A stretch of 64,000 nucleotides of DNA from Stomorhina lunata. Lineage: Eukaryota > Arthropoda > Insecta > Diptera > Rhiniidae. The stretch covers positions 62,193,118 through 62,257,117 of the forward strand of contig OW121743.1 in assembly GCA_933228675.1 (NCBI GenBank). Reading direction: 5' to 3'. This document shows, one piece after another, positions 33,770 through 45,827 of the stretch; positions within the stretch are counted from its first letter, which is position 1, and each line of letters opens with the position of its first letter. The notes below the pieces were generated by a model, which ran no database searches, had not been told where the DNA came from, and worked only from the letters and a program-made list of their open reading frames with translations. Made by a program: the position numbers and the translations under genes.

Positions 33770-34360
33770 GGATATGCTTTATTAAGACTTTGATTCTATA
33801 TTATGGAAAGTAATAGGAAGGCCTTCTTCTTTGCCATCTCGAAGGATTACTGTTGCAATATCCGCATTCAGAAATTTTGCGAATATTTTATGCTTTGTTA
33901 AGACTTCGATTCTTTATTATGTTAAGTAATAGGAACCCCTTCTTATTTGAATTCTCAAATTATTACTGTTGCAATATCAATATCAAATTTTGCGAATATT
34001 TTATGCTTTGTTAAGACTTTGATTCTTTATAGGAAGGCCTTCTTATTTGACTCCTAGGATTATTACTGTTGCAATATCCGCGTTCAGAAGAAACATTTTG
34101 GGAACATTTTAAGCTTTATTAAGACTTTGTTTCTATATTATGAAAAGTAATAGAAAGGCCTTCTTATTTGCCTTCTCAAGTGTTGCTGTAGCAATATCCG
34201 TGTTCAGAAGAAAACTTATGCGAACATTTTATGCTTTATTAAGACTTTGATTCTATATTATAAAAAGTAAAAGGAAGGCCTTCTTATTTGCCTTCTCGAA
34301 GTATTACTATCGCATTATCCGTGTTCAGAAGAAGAATTATGCGAATAATTGAATGCTTTG
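33770..34360. repeat. ~115-bp tandem repeat, five units
   Basis: The marker AAGACTTTGATTCTATATTAT recurs at about 33784, 33900, 34013, 34121 and 34241 (spacing 116, 113, 108, 120). Each unit also has GGAAGGCCTTCTTATTTG, with the palindrome GAAGGCCTTC, and ATTACTGTTGCAATATCC. There is no frame conserved between units. Its motifs CCTTCTTATTTGCCTTCTC are related to those of the next repeat block. Confidence 0.9.
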
Positions 34361-34459
34361 GCGATATATAATATAGACCTTTGAGTATTAAAGAATATAG
34401 AGAAATTTTTCTTAAAAAATATGAAAGAATTCTCAAAAATTGACCTTTAAGAATTACTA

Positions 34460-35880
34460 CTTATATGATATTCTTGGAGTACCTATATGCTGAACTGATC
34501 CATCTCGAAGGCTTTAAGAAGCATTTTTTGGTATTACTAGTGTAATGTTTTCTGGCAGTCCTTCTGGAATATACAGACAAAATTAATAAAAACGAAGGTA
34601 GACTCATTACCATATGACTTCTTAAAGATAATATACATTTTATTTTGCAAAAAACATAAACATTTTCCCATTGGAATTACTTCTTAAGTGATGTATTTCG
34701 AAAATATGCTAAAATGATTCTTCTTGAAGGCCTTTAAAAGCATTGTTTTGGTATCACACAGGTTTGAAACATACAGACAAAATAAATAGAAAAATAAGCT
34801 TGACTCATTACCATATAACTTCTTAAAGAGAATCTACAATGATATTTAATTACATAAGGTAAATTGTGTGAGACAACTAAATAATATTCCGTAAATATAT
34901 ATAAAAATGACCCCGAAGGCCTTCCAAGGCATTTTTTTTTTGGTATAACTGGGTAATATTTTCTGACAGTCCTTCTGTATTGTGATTCCTTTTACAGACT
35001 CAGGTAGCAAAATATTAACAAAAAGTAGACTCTTTACTATTTAACTTCTTAAAGAGAATCTACAATGATATTTTAATACACAAGATAATAAGTCTGATAT
35101 AGTTAAGTTATATTCCTGGAAGATATACAAAAATGTTTTATTTCGAAGGGCTTCATAAGCATTTTATGTAGCAGCAGTTTATTTTTTCTTACAGCGGCTT
35201 ACTTTTTCTAACAGCGGTTTATTTTGTCTGGCGAATTATTACAAAAATTAGTTAGACTCATTACCATTTGCCTTCTTGAAGACATCTTCAATGATATTTT
35301 AATAGTGAGATATTGAGATATTGGATAACTTTGCAAAGGAAAACATATATCTGCCTTAAGATAGGAATCAAGCCGAAAAAATGATAAAAAATAATTAAGA
35401 CCTATTACCATTTTCCTTCTTAAAACATTAATATGCCAGAAATGCACAATCCCTTTGAAAATTCACTCTACTACCTTCAGAATCATTTGTCGGTTTCATT
35501 GGTAATGGCAGTCATCTATAATGTGAAAGTTATCACACAGGCAATTCATAAAGAAAAGATGGTAGAACCCATTACAATTTGACTTCTTATAGAGAATCTA
35601 TAATGATATCTTTATACGAAAGATGAATTATATGAGATATTGGATTATTTTACAAAGAAAAATATATGCATGCCATGATAAAGGAATCAATTAAAAAAAA
35701 AATAAAAATCATGAAGACCTCTTACCATTTGCCTTCTCAAAACGGGGTGTCTGATATCTCTATATACAAGGCAAATAATGTGAGATGATGCTTTTAAGGA
35801 AGGAAAACTTGAGCCTTTAAATATATTTATGCAAGACTGACATGTCTTATGAAAATCTTTGTCAAGGAATGCCATGCAAC
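34460..35880. repeat. Irregular 145-230 bp diverged repeats
   Basis: The block ACTCATTACCATATGACTTCTT, usually followed by AAAGAGAATCTACAATGATATT, recurs near 34602, 34803, 35029, 35256, 35400, 35566 and 35717. A second block, GAAGGCCTT..AAGCATTTT, lies between copies. Spacing varies from about 144 to 227 bp. A short local triplication of TTTATTTTTTCTTACAGCGG occurs at 35176-35225. No gene recognised. Confidence 0.82.
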
Positions 35881-37254
35881 TTTGAAGATAACCCCACGTG
35901 CTTAATTTTTCCTACCGGGCAACAATTATAGATTATACTAATGCTTACCATAGAGACATACAACAAATAAAGATACAACCATACAAATCTATCTAATATT
36001 ATAAAGTACCATCATCATCATCAGCATCCAAATAGAGTAAAGTAGAGAACTACTACTAGAGTAGAGTATTCGACTAAGTATCTATGTTAGAACATACACA
36101 GATACATACATACATCTAGTGTAAACAGATTCATGCCACACATTGATGCTTTTTCAAAGTAGCTGAAAACGTAAAAATAAAGAAAAACGAAAGCAAACGT
36201 AACGTATAAATAAAAGAGATACTTTTCATCCGTATATATGATATAGACTTTTTTGCTCCAACATTTATAGTAGAGAAGCACATTCAATTAAAGATATAGA
36301 ATGAAAAGCATATAAATGCAAAAGATACTGATATGAAAAAAGATACAGATAGAAAAATAAAGAAGAGATTAAAATTTATATATACACAAAGGAAAACCGA
36401 CTGTGACTATCAGTATTTCATATCAACACCCAAAGATACTTCAACGTTTTACACTGGAATCTATGGCGATGTTGCTTTAGTATCCATCACTACTTGATAA
36501 TATATGTTTGTAGCTTAACAAACACAAGTGGGTAACAGGTTAATTGATAGCCCCTATAAAGTATCCTAAACCAAGGCCTAAACTTAGAAAGATATGAACA
36601 AATCTATGTTTAGTAGAAACCGGGAATTTTGTTATTTAAATCACTAACTCGTTAAAATCATCATGAAAGGTTATTCTGAGACTACAGGAACAAAGTATTC
36701 AAATACCAACAAAACTACTCTACTCACTTATGTAGGGTATAAAAAAACTTATTAATGTTCGAGTATCTGTTTGCAGTTGTACTTAAATCCACTCTACCAA
36801 CCCACATCTTCATCATTCTCAACTTCTACTCCATCACACTCCGACCATCAAACCTTCAGCTAACGGAACTATTTGGGGATTTTGTTGTCTGAATTTGTTT
36901 ATTTATTTGTTTGCTTGTTTCAAGTAGTAGTTGAGCAAATAAATTGGCAAAAAATTCGTATAAATAAAAAAATTTGTCTATATAAATAATTCAGCAAAAT
37001 AAAACATACAACTCCACAATATCTGCAGTGAAGTTAAACTTAAGTGAAACATATGATGTTGTTAGTTTCGTCAAGAAGTTTGGGGATTAATGTTGGAAAT
37101 ACTTCGTTTATAAGGAAAAAGAAAAAAATATGCAAAAACAAATTTTGAATTTAAAATATTATAATTATGGTAAAAAATTATTTTTTTTTTACTCAAATCT
37201 TAGCAAAATATTATTTTATAGAATTTGTCACAAATTCCGAATATAAAGACCAGT
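35881..37254. other. Spacer, possible further dispersed repeat
   Basis: Contains (ATC)n at about 36010-36025 and CTACTCTACTCACTTATGTAGGGTATA at 36714-36740. The latter resembles the GGGTATA ends of family A and echoes CTACTCTACTCACT at 33411, so a related element may end here. The evidence is too thin to place its borders. No gene recognised. Confidence 0.35.
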
Positions 37255-39450
37255 TAATTTTTCTATAGAAAATTTTTTTAATTTAAAAACCGAAGACAAA
37301 ATTTTTTGTTATCAAAATTTCTCTAAAGAAAATTTTTAAAATTTCTATACAGAAAATTTGTTCATATTAAAATTTTTCGTTAGAAAATTTTTTGATATCA
37401 AAATTTTTCGTTAGAAAATTTTTTGATATCAAAATTTTATGATATCAAAATTTTTCTATAAAAAATTTTTGATATCAAAATTTTTCTATAGAAAATTTTT
37501 GATATCAAAATTTTTCTATAGAAATTTTTTTATATCAAAATTTTTCTATAGAAAATTTTTGATTTCGAAATTTTTCTATAGAAAATTTTTGATATCAAAA
37601 TTTTTCTATAGAAAATTGTTTGATATCAACATTTTTCTTTAGAAAATTGTTTGATATCAAAATTTTTCTAAAAATTTTTCGATATCAACAATTTTTTTAA
37701 AGAAAATTTTTTATATCAAAATTTTTCTAAAAAGAATTTTTAGATATCAAAATTTTTCTTTCGAAAATTTTTTAATATTTAAATTTTTCCTTCCAAAATT
37801 TTCGGCTATCAAAATTTTTCTAAAGAAAATTTTTTGATATCAAAATTTTTCTAAAGAAAATTTTTTGGTATTAAAATTTTTCAAAAGAAAATTTTTTTTT
37901 CTATGGAAAATTTTTTGATATCAAAATTTTTCTATAGAAAATTTTTTGATATCAAAATTTTTTGATATCAAAAATTTTCTATAGAAAATTTTTTGATATC
38001 AAAAATTTTCTATAGAAAATTTTTTGATATCAAAAATTTTCTATAGAAAATTTTTTGATATCAAAATTTAAAAAAAAAAAAATTTTTGATATCAAAATTT
38101 TTGTAAAGAAGATTTTTTGATATCAAAATTTTCGTAAAGAAATTTTTGATTTCAATAGAAAATTTTTGGAATCAAAATGTTTATATGGAACATATTTTGT
38201 TATCAAAATTTTTCTATAGAACATATTTTGATATCAAAGTTTTTTAAAGAAAATTTTTGATATTTTCTAAAGAAAATTTTTCTATAGAAAATTTTTTGAT
38301 ATCAAAATTTTTTTATAGAAAATTTTTTGATATCAAAATTTTTCTATAGGAAATTTTTTGATATCATAAGTTTTCTATCGAAAGTTTTTTAATATCAAAA
38401 TTTTTCTATTGAAAAATTGTTTCTACAGAAAATTTTTTGATATCAAAATTTTTCTATAGAAAATTTCTTGATGTCAAAATTCCTCTGCAGGAAATTACTT
38501 GATATCAAAATTTTTCTGCAGAAAATTTATTGATAACAAAAATTTTTTATAGAAAATTTTTTGATATCAAAATTTTTCTATCGAAAATTTCTAAATACCA
38601 AAATTTTTCTATAGAAAATTTTTTAATATCAAAATGTTTCTATAGGAAAATTTTTGATATCAACATTTTTCGATAGAAACATCTCAAGAACATTTTTTGA
38701 TATCAAAATTTTTATATAAAAAATTTTTTGATATCAAAATTTTTGTACAAAAATTTTTTGACATCAAAATTGTTCCATAAATATTTTTTTGGTAACAAAA
38801 TTTTTCTATACAAAATTTTTTGACATCAAAATAATTCCATAAAAATTTATTTTAATATTAAAATTTTTCTATAGATTATTTTTTGATATCAAAATTTTTC
38901 TATAGAAATTTTTTGATATCAAAATTTTTTGATATTGAAATTTTGCTAAAGAAAATTTTTTGGAATCAAAAATTTATTATAGAAAAATTTTTGATATCAA
39001 AATTTTTCTATGGAATTTTTTTTGATATCAAAATAATTTCATAATTTTTTTTTTATATCAAAATTTTTCAAAACAAAATTTTTAATTATTAAAATTTTTT
39101 TATAGAAAATTTTTTATTATCAATATTTTTCTATAGAAAAATTTTTGATATCAAATTTTTCTTTAGAAAATTTTTTGATATCATAATTTTTCCATTGAAA
39201 ATTTTTTTGATATTTAAATTTTTCTATAGAAAATTTTTTAATAACAAACTTTTTCTATAAAAAATTTTTTCTTATGAAATTTTTCTACAAAAATTTTTTT
39301 TAGATCAAAATTTTTCTATAGAGATCAAAATTTTTCTATAGAAAATTTTTTGATGTCAAAATTTTTGTTATCAAAATTTTTCTAAAAAATTTTTTGATAT
39401 CCAAATTTTCTATAAAAAAAATTTCTGATATAAAAGTTTTTTAAAGAAAT
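37255..39450. repeat. ~31-bp tandem array, GATATC + CTATAG palindromes
   Basis: About 70 diverged units, each TTTTGATATCAAAA joined to TTTTTCTATAGAAAA, so every unit carries two different perfect palindromes separated by A/T runs. Regular stretches: 37440-37620 and 37900-38060. The rest has many substitutions and deletions. It is more degenerate than its sister array at 40.6-43.0 kb, hence probably older or less exchanged. Confidence 0.94.
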
Positions 39451-40617
39451 TTTTTTTGTGTATAGATTTTCAATAATGATATTAAAAATACAGAACCGGT
39501 TTGCTAAATTGTTTATAACTCTTTAATTTATAAACCGAATTTAATAATGATTGTAAAAGTACAAAACCGGTTTTTCGTTTTATAACTCTTTAATTATTAA
39601 CTCTTTAATTTCTTAACCGATTTGAATAATGATTGCAAAAGTTATAAATTTTACAATCTTTGTTAGTTGTTACTTAATATCAAGCCTGAGTACACACTTT
39701 AAAAGCATTTTCTTCATTTAAAAAAAAAACTATACTCTATTCCCTGACCAAGTAACAATGACCACCACTTTAAACAAAATGTAAATATTTTCAAAATAAA
39801 TAAATTCATCCGTCCATATTCCACAACTTAAGCTCTCTTGGATTTAACTTCTTTAAAATTTAAATATTTGTTTTTGTATTTATATTAATCCGGGTGCCCC
39901 ATTGCACAATACCAGAGGGGAGATTTAAAGTTTTCTTTCAACATTCAGTCATCATCATATACAAACATCTTCATTGTTACTTCCTACTACAGTCCAGTTT
40001 AAACTATTCTTTAAAGTTTTTCTTTTAACTATTACACTGTAAATATCGCATTTGAGTTGATTTCAAAATTTTGAATTTTAGTTTTATTTTCTTGTCTATT
40101 CAGTTGAATTTATTTTATTGTTGTTGCTGCTGCTTTTGGCTGCTGCTTCTGTTATACGAATAAATAATAATAGCAAATGATTAGCTTAAATTGGTTTCAA
40201 TTGACTAGAGTTTAATTCCCAAATTGATAGTTTCGTTTCATTTCTGATGTTTTCTTTTCTTGAATTCATTTGATGCTGTGTGTGTGTCTTAAATAGTTTT
40301 ATTGTATTTAAAAAACTAAACTTTCGATTTGTTATTATTTCCCTACATACATAAATACATACACACATTCTCTTAAATACAAAATGTCTTTTTATATCCA
40401 ATAAAGAGTTTTTTGAGGTTTATTTGAGGAGATTGGCGGAGTTGATTTTTGTTTTCTTCCTCGGTTTAAAAATATTTGTTTGTATGATTTCTTTTGATCA
40501 TCATCAAATATCATTTTTATTTCAATTTATTGGGTTAAAAAATGTTTACTTTTAATAAGTTCATAAATAAAAGAAAACTGTAGTGTATTTTTAATTTGCG
40601 CTTTTTTGCAATTTCTA
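39451..40617. other. Spacer with a ~80-bp tandem duplication
   Basis: ACCGGTTT...TATAACTCTTTAATT followed by AACCGA.TT.AATAATGATTG and AAAAGT is repeated at about 39490-39565 and 39570-39650. Downstream, GCTGCTGCTTTTGGCTGCTGC lies at about 40126-40146. No gene recognised. Confidence 0.4.
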
Positions 40618-42970
40618 TAAAAATTTTATCTTGATTTCAAAATTTTTTTAAAAATTTGCTATAGAATATTTTTATACAAAATTTTTCTAAAGAAAATATT
40701 TTGATATCAAAATTTTTCTAAAGAAAATATTTTAATATCAAAATTTTTCTAAAGAAAATATTTTGATATCAAAATTTTTCTAAAAAAAATATTTTGATAT
40801 CAAAATTTTTCTAAAGAAAATATTTTGATATCAAAATTTTCTAAAGAAAATATTTTGATATCAAAATTTTTCTAAAGAAAATATTTTGATATCAAAATTT
40901 TTCTAAAGAAAATATTTTGATATCAAAATTCTAAGGAAAATATTTTGATATCAAAATTCTAAGGAAAATATTTTGATATCAAAATTTTTCTAAAGAAAAT
41001 ATTTTGATATCAAAATTTGTCTATAGAAAATTTTTTGATATCAAAATTTTATAAAGAAAATATTTTGATATCAAAATTTTTCTAAAGAAAATATTTTGAT
41101 ATCAAAATTTTTCTAAAGAAAATATTTTAATATCAAAATTTTTCTAAAGAAAATATTTTGATATCAAAATTTTTCTAAAGAAAATATTTTGATATCAAAA
41201 TTTTTCTAAAGAAAATATTTTGATATCAAAATTTTTCTAAAGAAAATATTTTGATATCAAAATTTTTCTAAAGAAAATATTTTGATATCAAAATTTTCTA
41301 AAGAAAATATTTTGATATCAAAATTTTTCTAAAGAAAATATTTTGATATCAAAATTTTTCTAAAGAAAATATTTTGATATCAAAATTCTAAGGAAAATAT
41401 TTTGATATCGAAATTTTTCTAAAGAAAATATTTTGATATCAAAATTTTTCTAAAGAAAATATTTTGATATCAAAATTTTTCTAAAGAAAATATTTTGATA
41501 TCAAAATTTTTCTAAAGAAAATATTTTGATATCAAAATTTGTCTTTAGAAAATTTTTTGATATCAAAATTTTTATAAAGAAAATATTTTCTAAAGAATAT
41601 ATTTTGATATCAAAATTTTTCTAAAGAAAATATTTTGATATCAAAATTTTTCTAAAGAAAATATTTTGATATCAAAATTTTTCTAAAGAAAATATTTTGA
41701 TATTAAAATTTTTCTAAGAAAATATTTTAATATCAAAATTTTTCTATAGAAAATTTTTTGATATTCAAATTATTCTATAGGACATTTCTTGAAATTTTTT
41801 TTTCTATAGAAACATTTTTTTAAGAAAACTTTTTGATATCGAAATGTTTTCTTAATAAAATTTTTTGACACCAAAATTTTTTCCAAAGAAAATTTGTTGA
41901 TATTAAAATTTTTCTATAAAATTTTTTTTGGTATCAAAATTTAATGACACCAACATTTTTGTATGGAAAATTTTTCGATACAAATATTATTCGATAGAAA
42001 ATTTTTTGAACACAACATTTTTCTATAGAAAATTTTTTGATATCAAAATTTTTCTATAGAAAATTTTTTGATATCAAAAATTTTCTATAGAAAAATTTTG
42101 ATATCAAAAAATTTTCTATAGAAAAATTTTGATATCAAAAAATTTTCTATAGAAAAATTTTGATATCAATTTTTTTCTACAGAAAATTTTTTAATATTAA
42201 AATTTTTATATAGAAAATTTTTGATATCAACATTTTTCTATAGAAAATTTTTTGATATCAAAATTTTTCTATAGAAAATATTTTGATATCAAAATTTTTC
42301 TATAGAAAATTTTTTGATATCAAAATTTTTCTATAGAATATATTTTGATATCAAAATTTTTCTATACAAAAATTTAATAATAAAAAATTTGCTGTAGAAA
42401 AAATTTGATATCAAAAAATTTTCTATAGAAAACTTTTGATATCAAAAAATTTTCTATAGAAAAATTTTGATATCAAAAATTTTCTACAGAAAAATTTTGA
42501 TATCAAAAAATTTTCTATAGAGAAATTTTGATATCAAAAAATTTTCTATAGAAAAATGTTGACATCAAAAAATTTTCTATGGAAAAATATTTGTGTCAAA
42601 AAATTTTCTATACAAAAATGTTGATATAAAAATTTTTTTATAAAAAATTTTGTTATCAAAAATTTTCTATAGAAATATTTTGATATCAAAAAATTTTCTA
42701 TAGAAAAATTTTTATAACAAAGAAATTTCTTTAGAAAAATTTTGATATTAAAAAGTTTTCTATAGAAAAATTTTGTTATCTAAAAATTTTGTCAAACAAT
42801 TTTTATTATAAAAATTTTGATATCAAAAAATTTTCTATAGAAAAATTTTGATTTAAATAATTTTCTATTGAAAAATTTTGATATTAAAAAGTTTTCTACA
42901 GAAAAATTTTGATAGCAAAGAATTTTCTTAAGAACATTTTTTTCTGTATACAAAATTTCTTTCGAAACCA
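40618..42970. repeat. 31-bp tandem array, GATATC + CTAAAG/CTATAG, blockwise homogenised
   Basis: About 75 units. From about 40680 to 41740 nearly all units use CTAAAG instead of CTATAG (TTTTTCTAAAGAAAATATTTT then GATATC). From about 41740 to 42970 the CTATAG form returns and the arrangement of A and T runs shifts. A shortened unit, AAATTCTAAGGAAAAT, occurs twice in tandem at about 40927-40965 and again near 41385. Such block structure is the footprint of local unequal exchange or gene conversion. Confidence 0.95.
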
Positions 42971-44280
42971 AAATTTTGATATTTTGTCCTGTTCCCTCAC
43001 TCCAATCTTCTTAATTTTGCCCATCAAAAACCCTCATAAATTTTATCTTCCTTATTCATAATTTTAAATATTATGAGAAATTTTCTTTAAAATTATCCAA
43101 AAATTTGTTCATTTTCTGTTTTATTTTATTTATGATCTACATATTTGTTAAGCAAAGTAATTTATATTTTTAGTACATAATATATTTTACCTAATAAAAG
43201 TTGTTTAAACTTAAACCGTATCCTAATATAAAATACAGCAAAATGTTCTGTTTTATGTTTATGGGGCAAGAAATGAAAAAAAAAATAGAAATTTCATACA
43301 ATGACCCCTTGGAGATTATCGTAGAAAAGAAATATTATTACTATAAAAGTAAGTAATACGATTATATAGTACAAAACACAAAAAAAAAGACCAAGGATTA
43401 AATGATCCTTTTATAACTCATCTTTACGATTTTGTTGTACAAAATCATAGGGTCGTTAGCTTAACTTATGCAAATGTGTAATGTTTTTCTTTGTTTGTAT
43501 GTGTATAAGTAAGAGAAAGTTTTCTCTCTCCCCTCCCAAAGGATTTGTTTGTTTTTCCGTTTAAGTTTCTTGCCACTAAACGTGACTTTTATTTTTTTGA
43601 TTTGTAAGTATTTTTGTTGAATATATAAAGATTTGCTAAATATTTTAATGTTTTTGCTGTCAATAATAACCATGTTTTCTTTTTTATCCTATAAATGTTT
43701 TCTTCCTTTTTTTTCATTTTTCTCACACTCACACACGCACTTTTAGGACAATTGCTCCTGTTTTTCCTTGTCGTTTAACTGTAAATAATTTTCATATTTA
43801 AACAATTTTAAGTGAAACAAACACGCAATTTTTGTGTCCCATATTATTATTGTTTCATTTATTGTTTTGAGCGTGTGCCTCTGTGTGTATTCGTGTTTGT
43901 TGGGATACTCAGCGGGAAATGAATGAGATTTAAAGGCTTGATATGAGATATGATTTGGTTGACAAACAACTTTTTCTTTGACCTATTAAATTGCTTTAGA
44001 TAAATCCTAATTTAAGTATAAGATGACATAAATGATCAACACAAGAAACAATAAAAATTTTGTCATACATTGTTTAATAAAGAAAATCATGTCATAACTA
44101 GAGCAAGTGCTGGTAATGTGGTATACCTATTAGTTTTTGTTTGATTGTAATACGATTCCACGGATCTATTTGAAAATAATACTAGGCCCAGAATTTAAAA
44201 AATATTTAAAATCAATAACCATCATCTGTGTTCTATATTATAACCAGAGGTAGGCACAAAGAGTACAGAACAAAAACTCA
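42971..44280. other. Spacer, no gene recognised
   Basis: A+T-rich with a few GC-richer phrases (43735-43770, 43870-43925). It ends with the array lead-in shared with 17387-17428. No domain, no RNA gene and no element end recognised. Confidence 0.4.
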
Positions 44281-44319
44281 TAGGCAGAGTTGCCGTTCTA
44301 TATACTTTTAACTAAAATT
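44281..44319. repeat. Array lead-in shared with 17387-17428
   Basis: GGCAGAGTTGCCGTTCTATA then TACTTTTAACTAAAATT, matching the unique stretch that precedes the 17.5 kb array. The two arrays that follow are also of the same type (TATCAAAA/TATCGAAA with CTATAG). This points to one ancestral array plus flank having been copied to two sites about 27 kb apart. Confidence 0.75.
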
Positions 44320-44344
44320 GGTATTTAAAAATAAAGTTATCTAA

Positions 44345-45150
44345 AATTTTAGTACAGATTTTTTAATTAAAACTTTTTCAAGAGAAAATTTTGTTTTGAA
44401 AAATTTTTCTACAGAATAATTTTTATCAAAAATTATTCTATAGAAACTTTTTTATAAAAAAATAAAAAAATTTTCGGGATGTAAATATTCTTTTTGAAAG
44501 AAAATTTTTATACAAAATTTTTCTATAGAAAATTTTCTTATCAAGAATTTTCCTATAGAAAATTTTTTTAATAAAAATTTTTCTATGGAAATTTTTTTTA
44601 TCGAAAATTTTTTTATATAATTTTTTTTATTGAAAATTTTTCTATAGCAAACATTTTTTTTGATAGTGTTTTTGCAGAAAAATATTTTTATCGAAAATTT
44701 TTCTATAGAAAAATATTTTGATCGAAAATTTTTCTATAGAAAAATATTTTTATCGAAAATTTTTCAGCAGAAAACTATTTTTATCGAAAATTTTTCAGCA
44801 GAAAAATATTTTTATCGAAAATTTTTGAGCAGAAAAATATTTTTTGATCCACATTTTTCTATAGAAAAATATTTTTATCGAAAATTTTTTTATAGAAAAA
44901 TTTTTTTATCGAAAATTTTTCAGCAGAAGAATGTTTTTATCGAAGATTTTTCTATAGAAAAATATTTTATGAAAAATTTTTCTATAGAAAATTACTTTTA
45001 TGAAAAACTTTTCTATAGAAAATTATTTTTATAAAAAATTTTTCTATAGAAAAATATTTTTATCGAAAATTTTTCTATAAAATATATTTTTATGGAAAAT
45101 TTTTCTACAGGAAAATATTTTTATCGAAAAATTTTCTATAGAAACATTTT
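44345..45150. repeat. ~30-31 bp tandem array, TATCGAAA + CTATAG halves
   Basis: About 26 units alternating TTTTTATCGAAAATTTTT with CTATAGAAAAATA. A variant half, CAGCAGAAAAATA, is confined to 44763-44840 and 44928. Right edge: the array passes directly into family A copy 3 at ...GAAACATTTTCTCAAGACTT. A 124-codon Ile/Phe/Lys/Glu-rich frame across it is a repeat artefact. Confidence 0.93.
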
Positions 45151-45827
45151 CTCAAGACTTGTACTATATATACAAGCTATTTCCGTCATTTTGATCTTTA
45201 TGACAGTTAGGGTCAAATGTGGATTGATTATCTGTAAATTTAGCAGTTTGATTACAGCTTTAACAAAAATTATGTATGGAAAAAATAAACATAAAATTGT
45301 CATTATCTTCAGATTTACGAGCATTTTAATGATTTTCGTCTTATTTTGTGAGTTTTGACGGAAGAGTTTATATGGGAGCTATGGTCAAATGTAGACAGAT
45401 TTGAACAAAATTTGGTACAGTGATTTTGGTTTATATAAGCCGTACGTGATTTAAATTTCATGAAAAGAAAAATATTGATATTTGTGGCCAAAATATTAAT
45501 TCCGGAAAGTGAAATCTAAGGGAGGTGCCATAAATAATTTAATAAAATAAAAAATTTTGCCGAATTTCAATATTCATAGTCCTACTATAAAAAAAAAATG
45601 ATCTGTGTCAAATTAATCATTAAATTATCTTTAGAATTGCGACCTGTACTTTTGACTACAAGGTTTACAATCAGCCAGACGGACCATCCATCCATCCGAC
45701 ATCAAATCGACTCAGAAAGTGATTCTTAGTATATACTTAAAGGTGGGTCTAAGACCAATATTTTTATGCGTTACATAGATCAGCACATACTTATAATACC
45801 ATTTTCATCTATGGTGCTGGAGGGTAT
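45151..45827 (-). mobile_element. Family A dispersed element, copy 3, sandwiched between arrays
   Basis: Reverse-orientation partner of 48053-49048. Shared phrases include CAAGACTTGTA, GTCAAATGT.GA..GATT, TTTGTGGCCAAAATATTAATTCC, GCGACCTGTACTTTGA.TAC, CCATCCATCCGACAT and GGTGGGTCTAAGACCAATATTT, ending CTGGAGGGTATA. The hairpin end present in copy 4 is missing, replaced at 45150 by a tandem array. At 45828 another tandem array starts immediately after GGGTATA. Non-coding. Confidence 0.8.

Noticed and set aside
44660..45034. 124-codon Phe/Lys/Glu/Ile-rich open frame
   Set aside because: It lies wholly within a tandem array; the peptide is the translated repeat unit.
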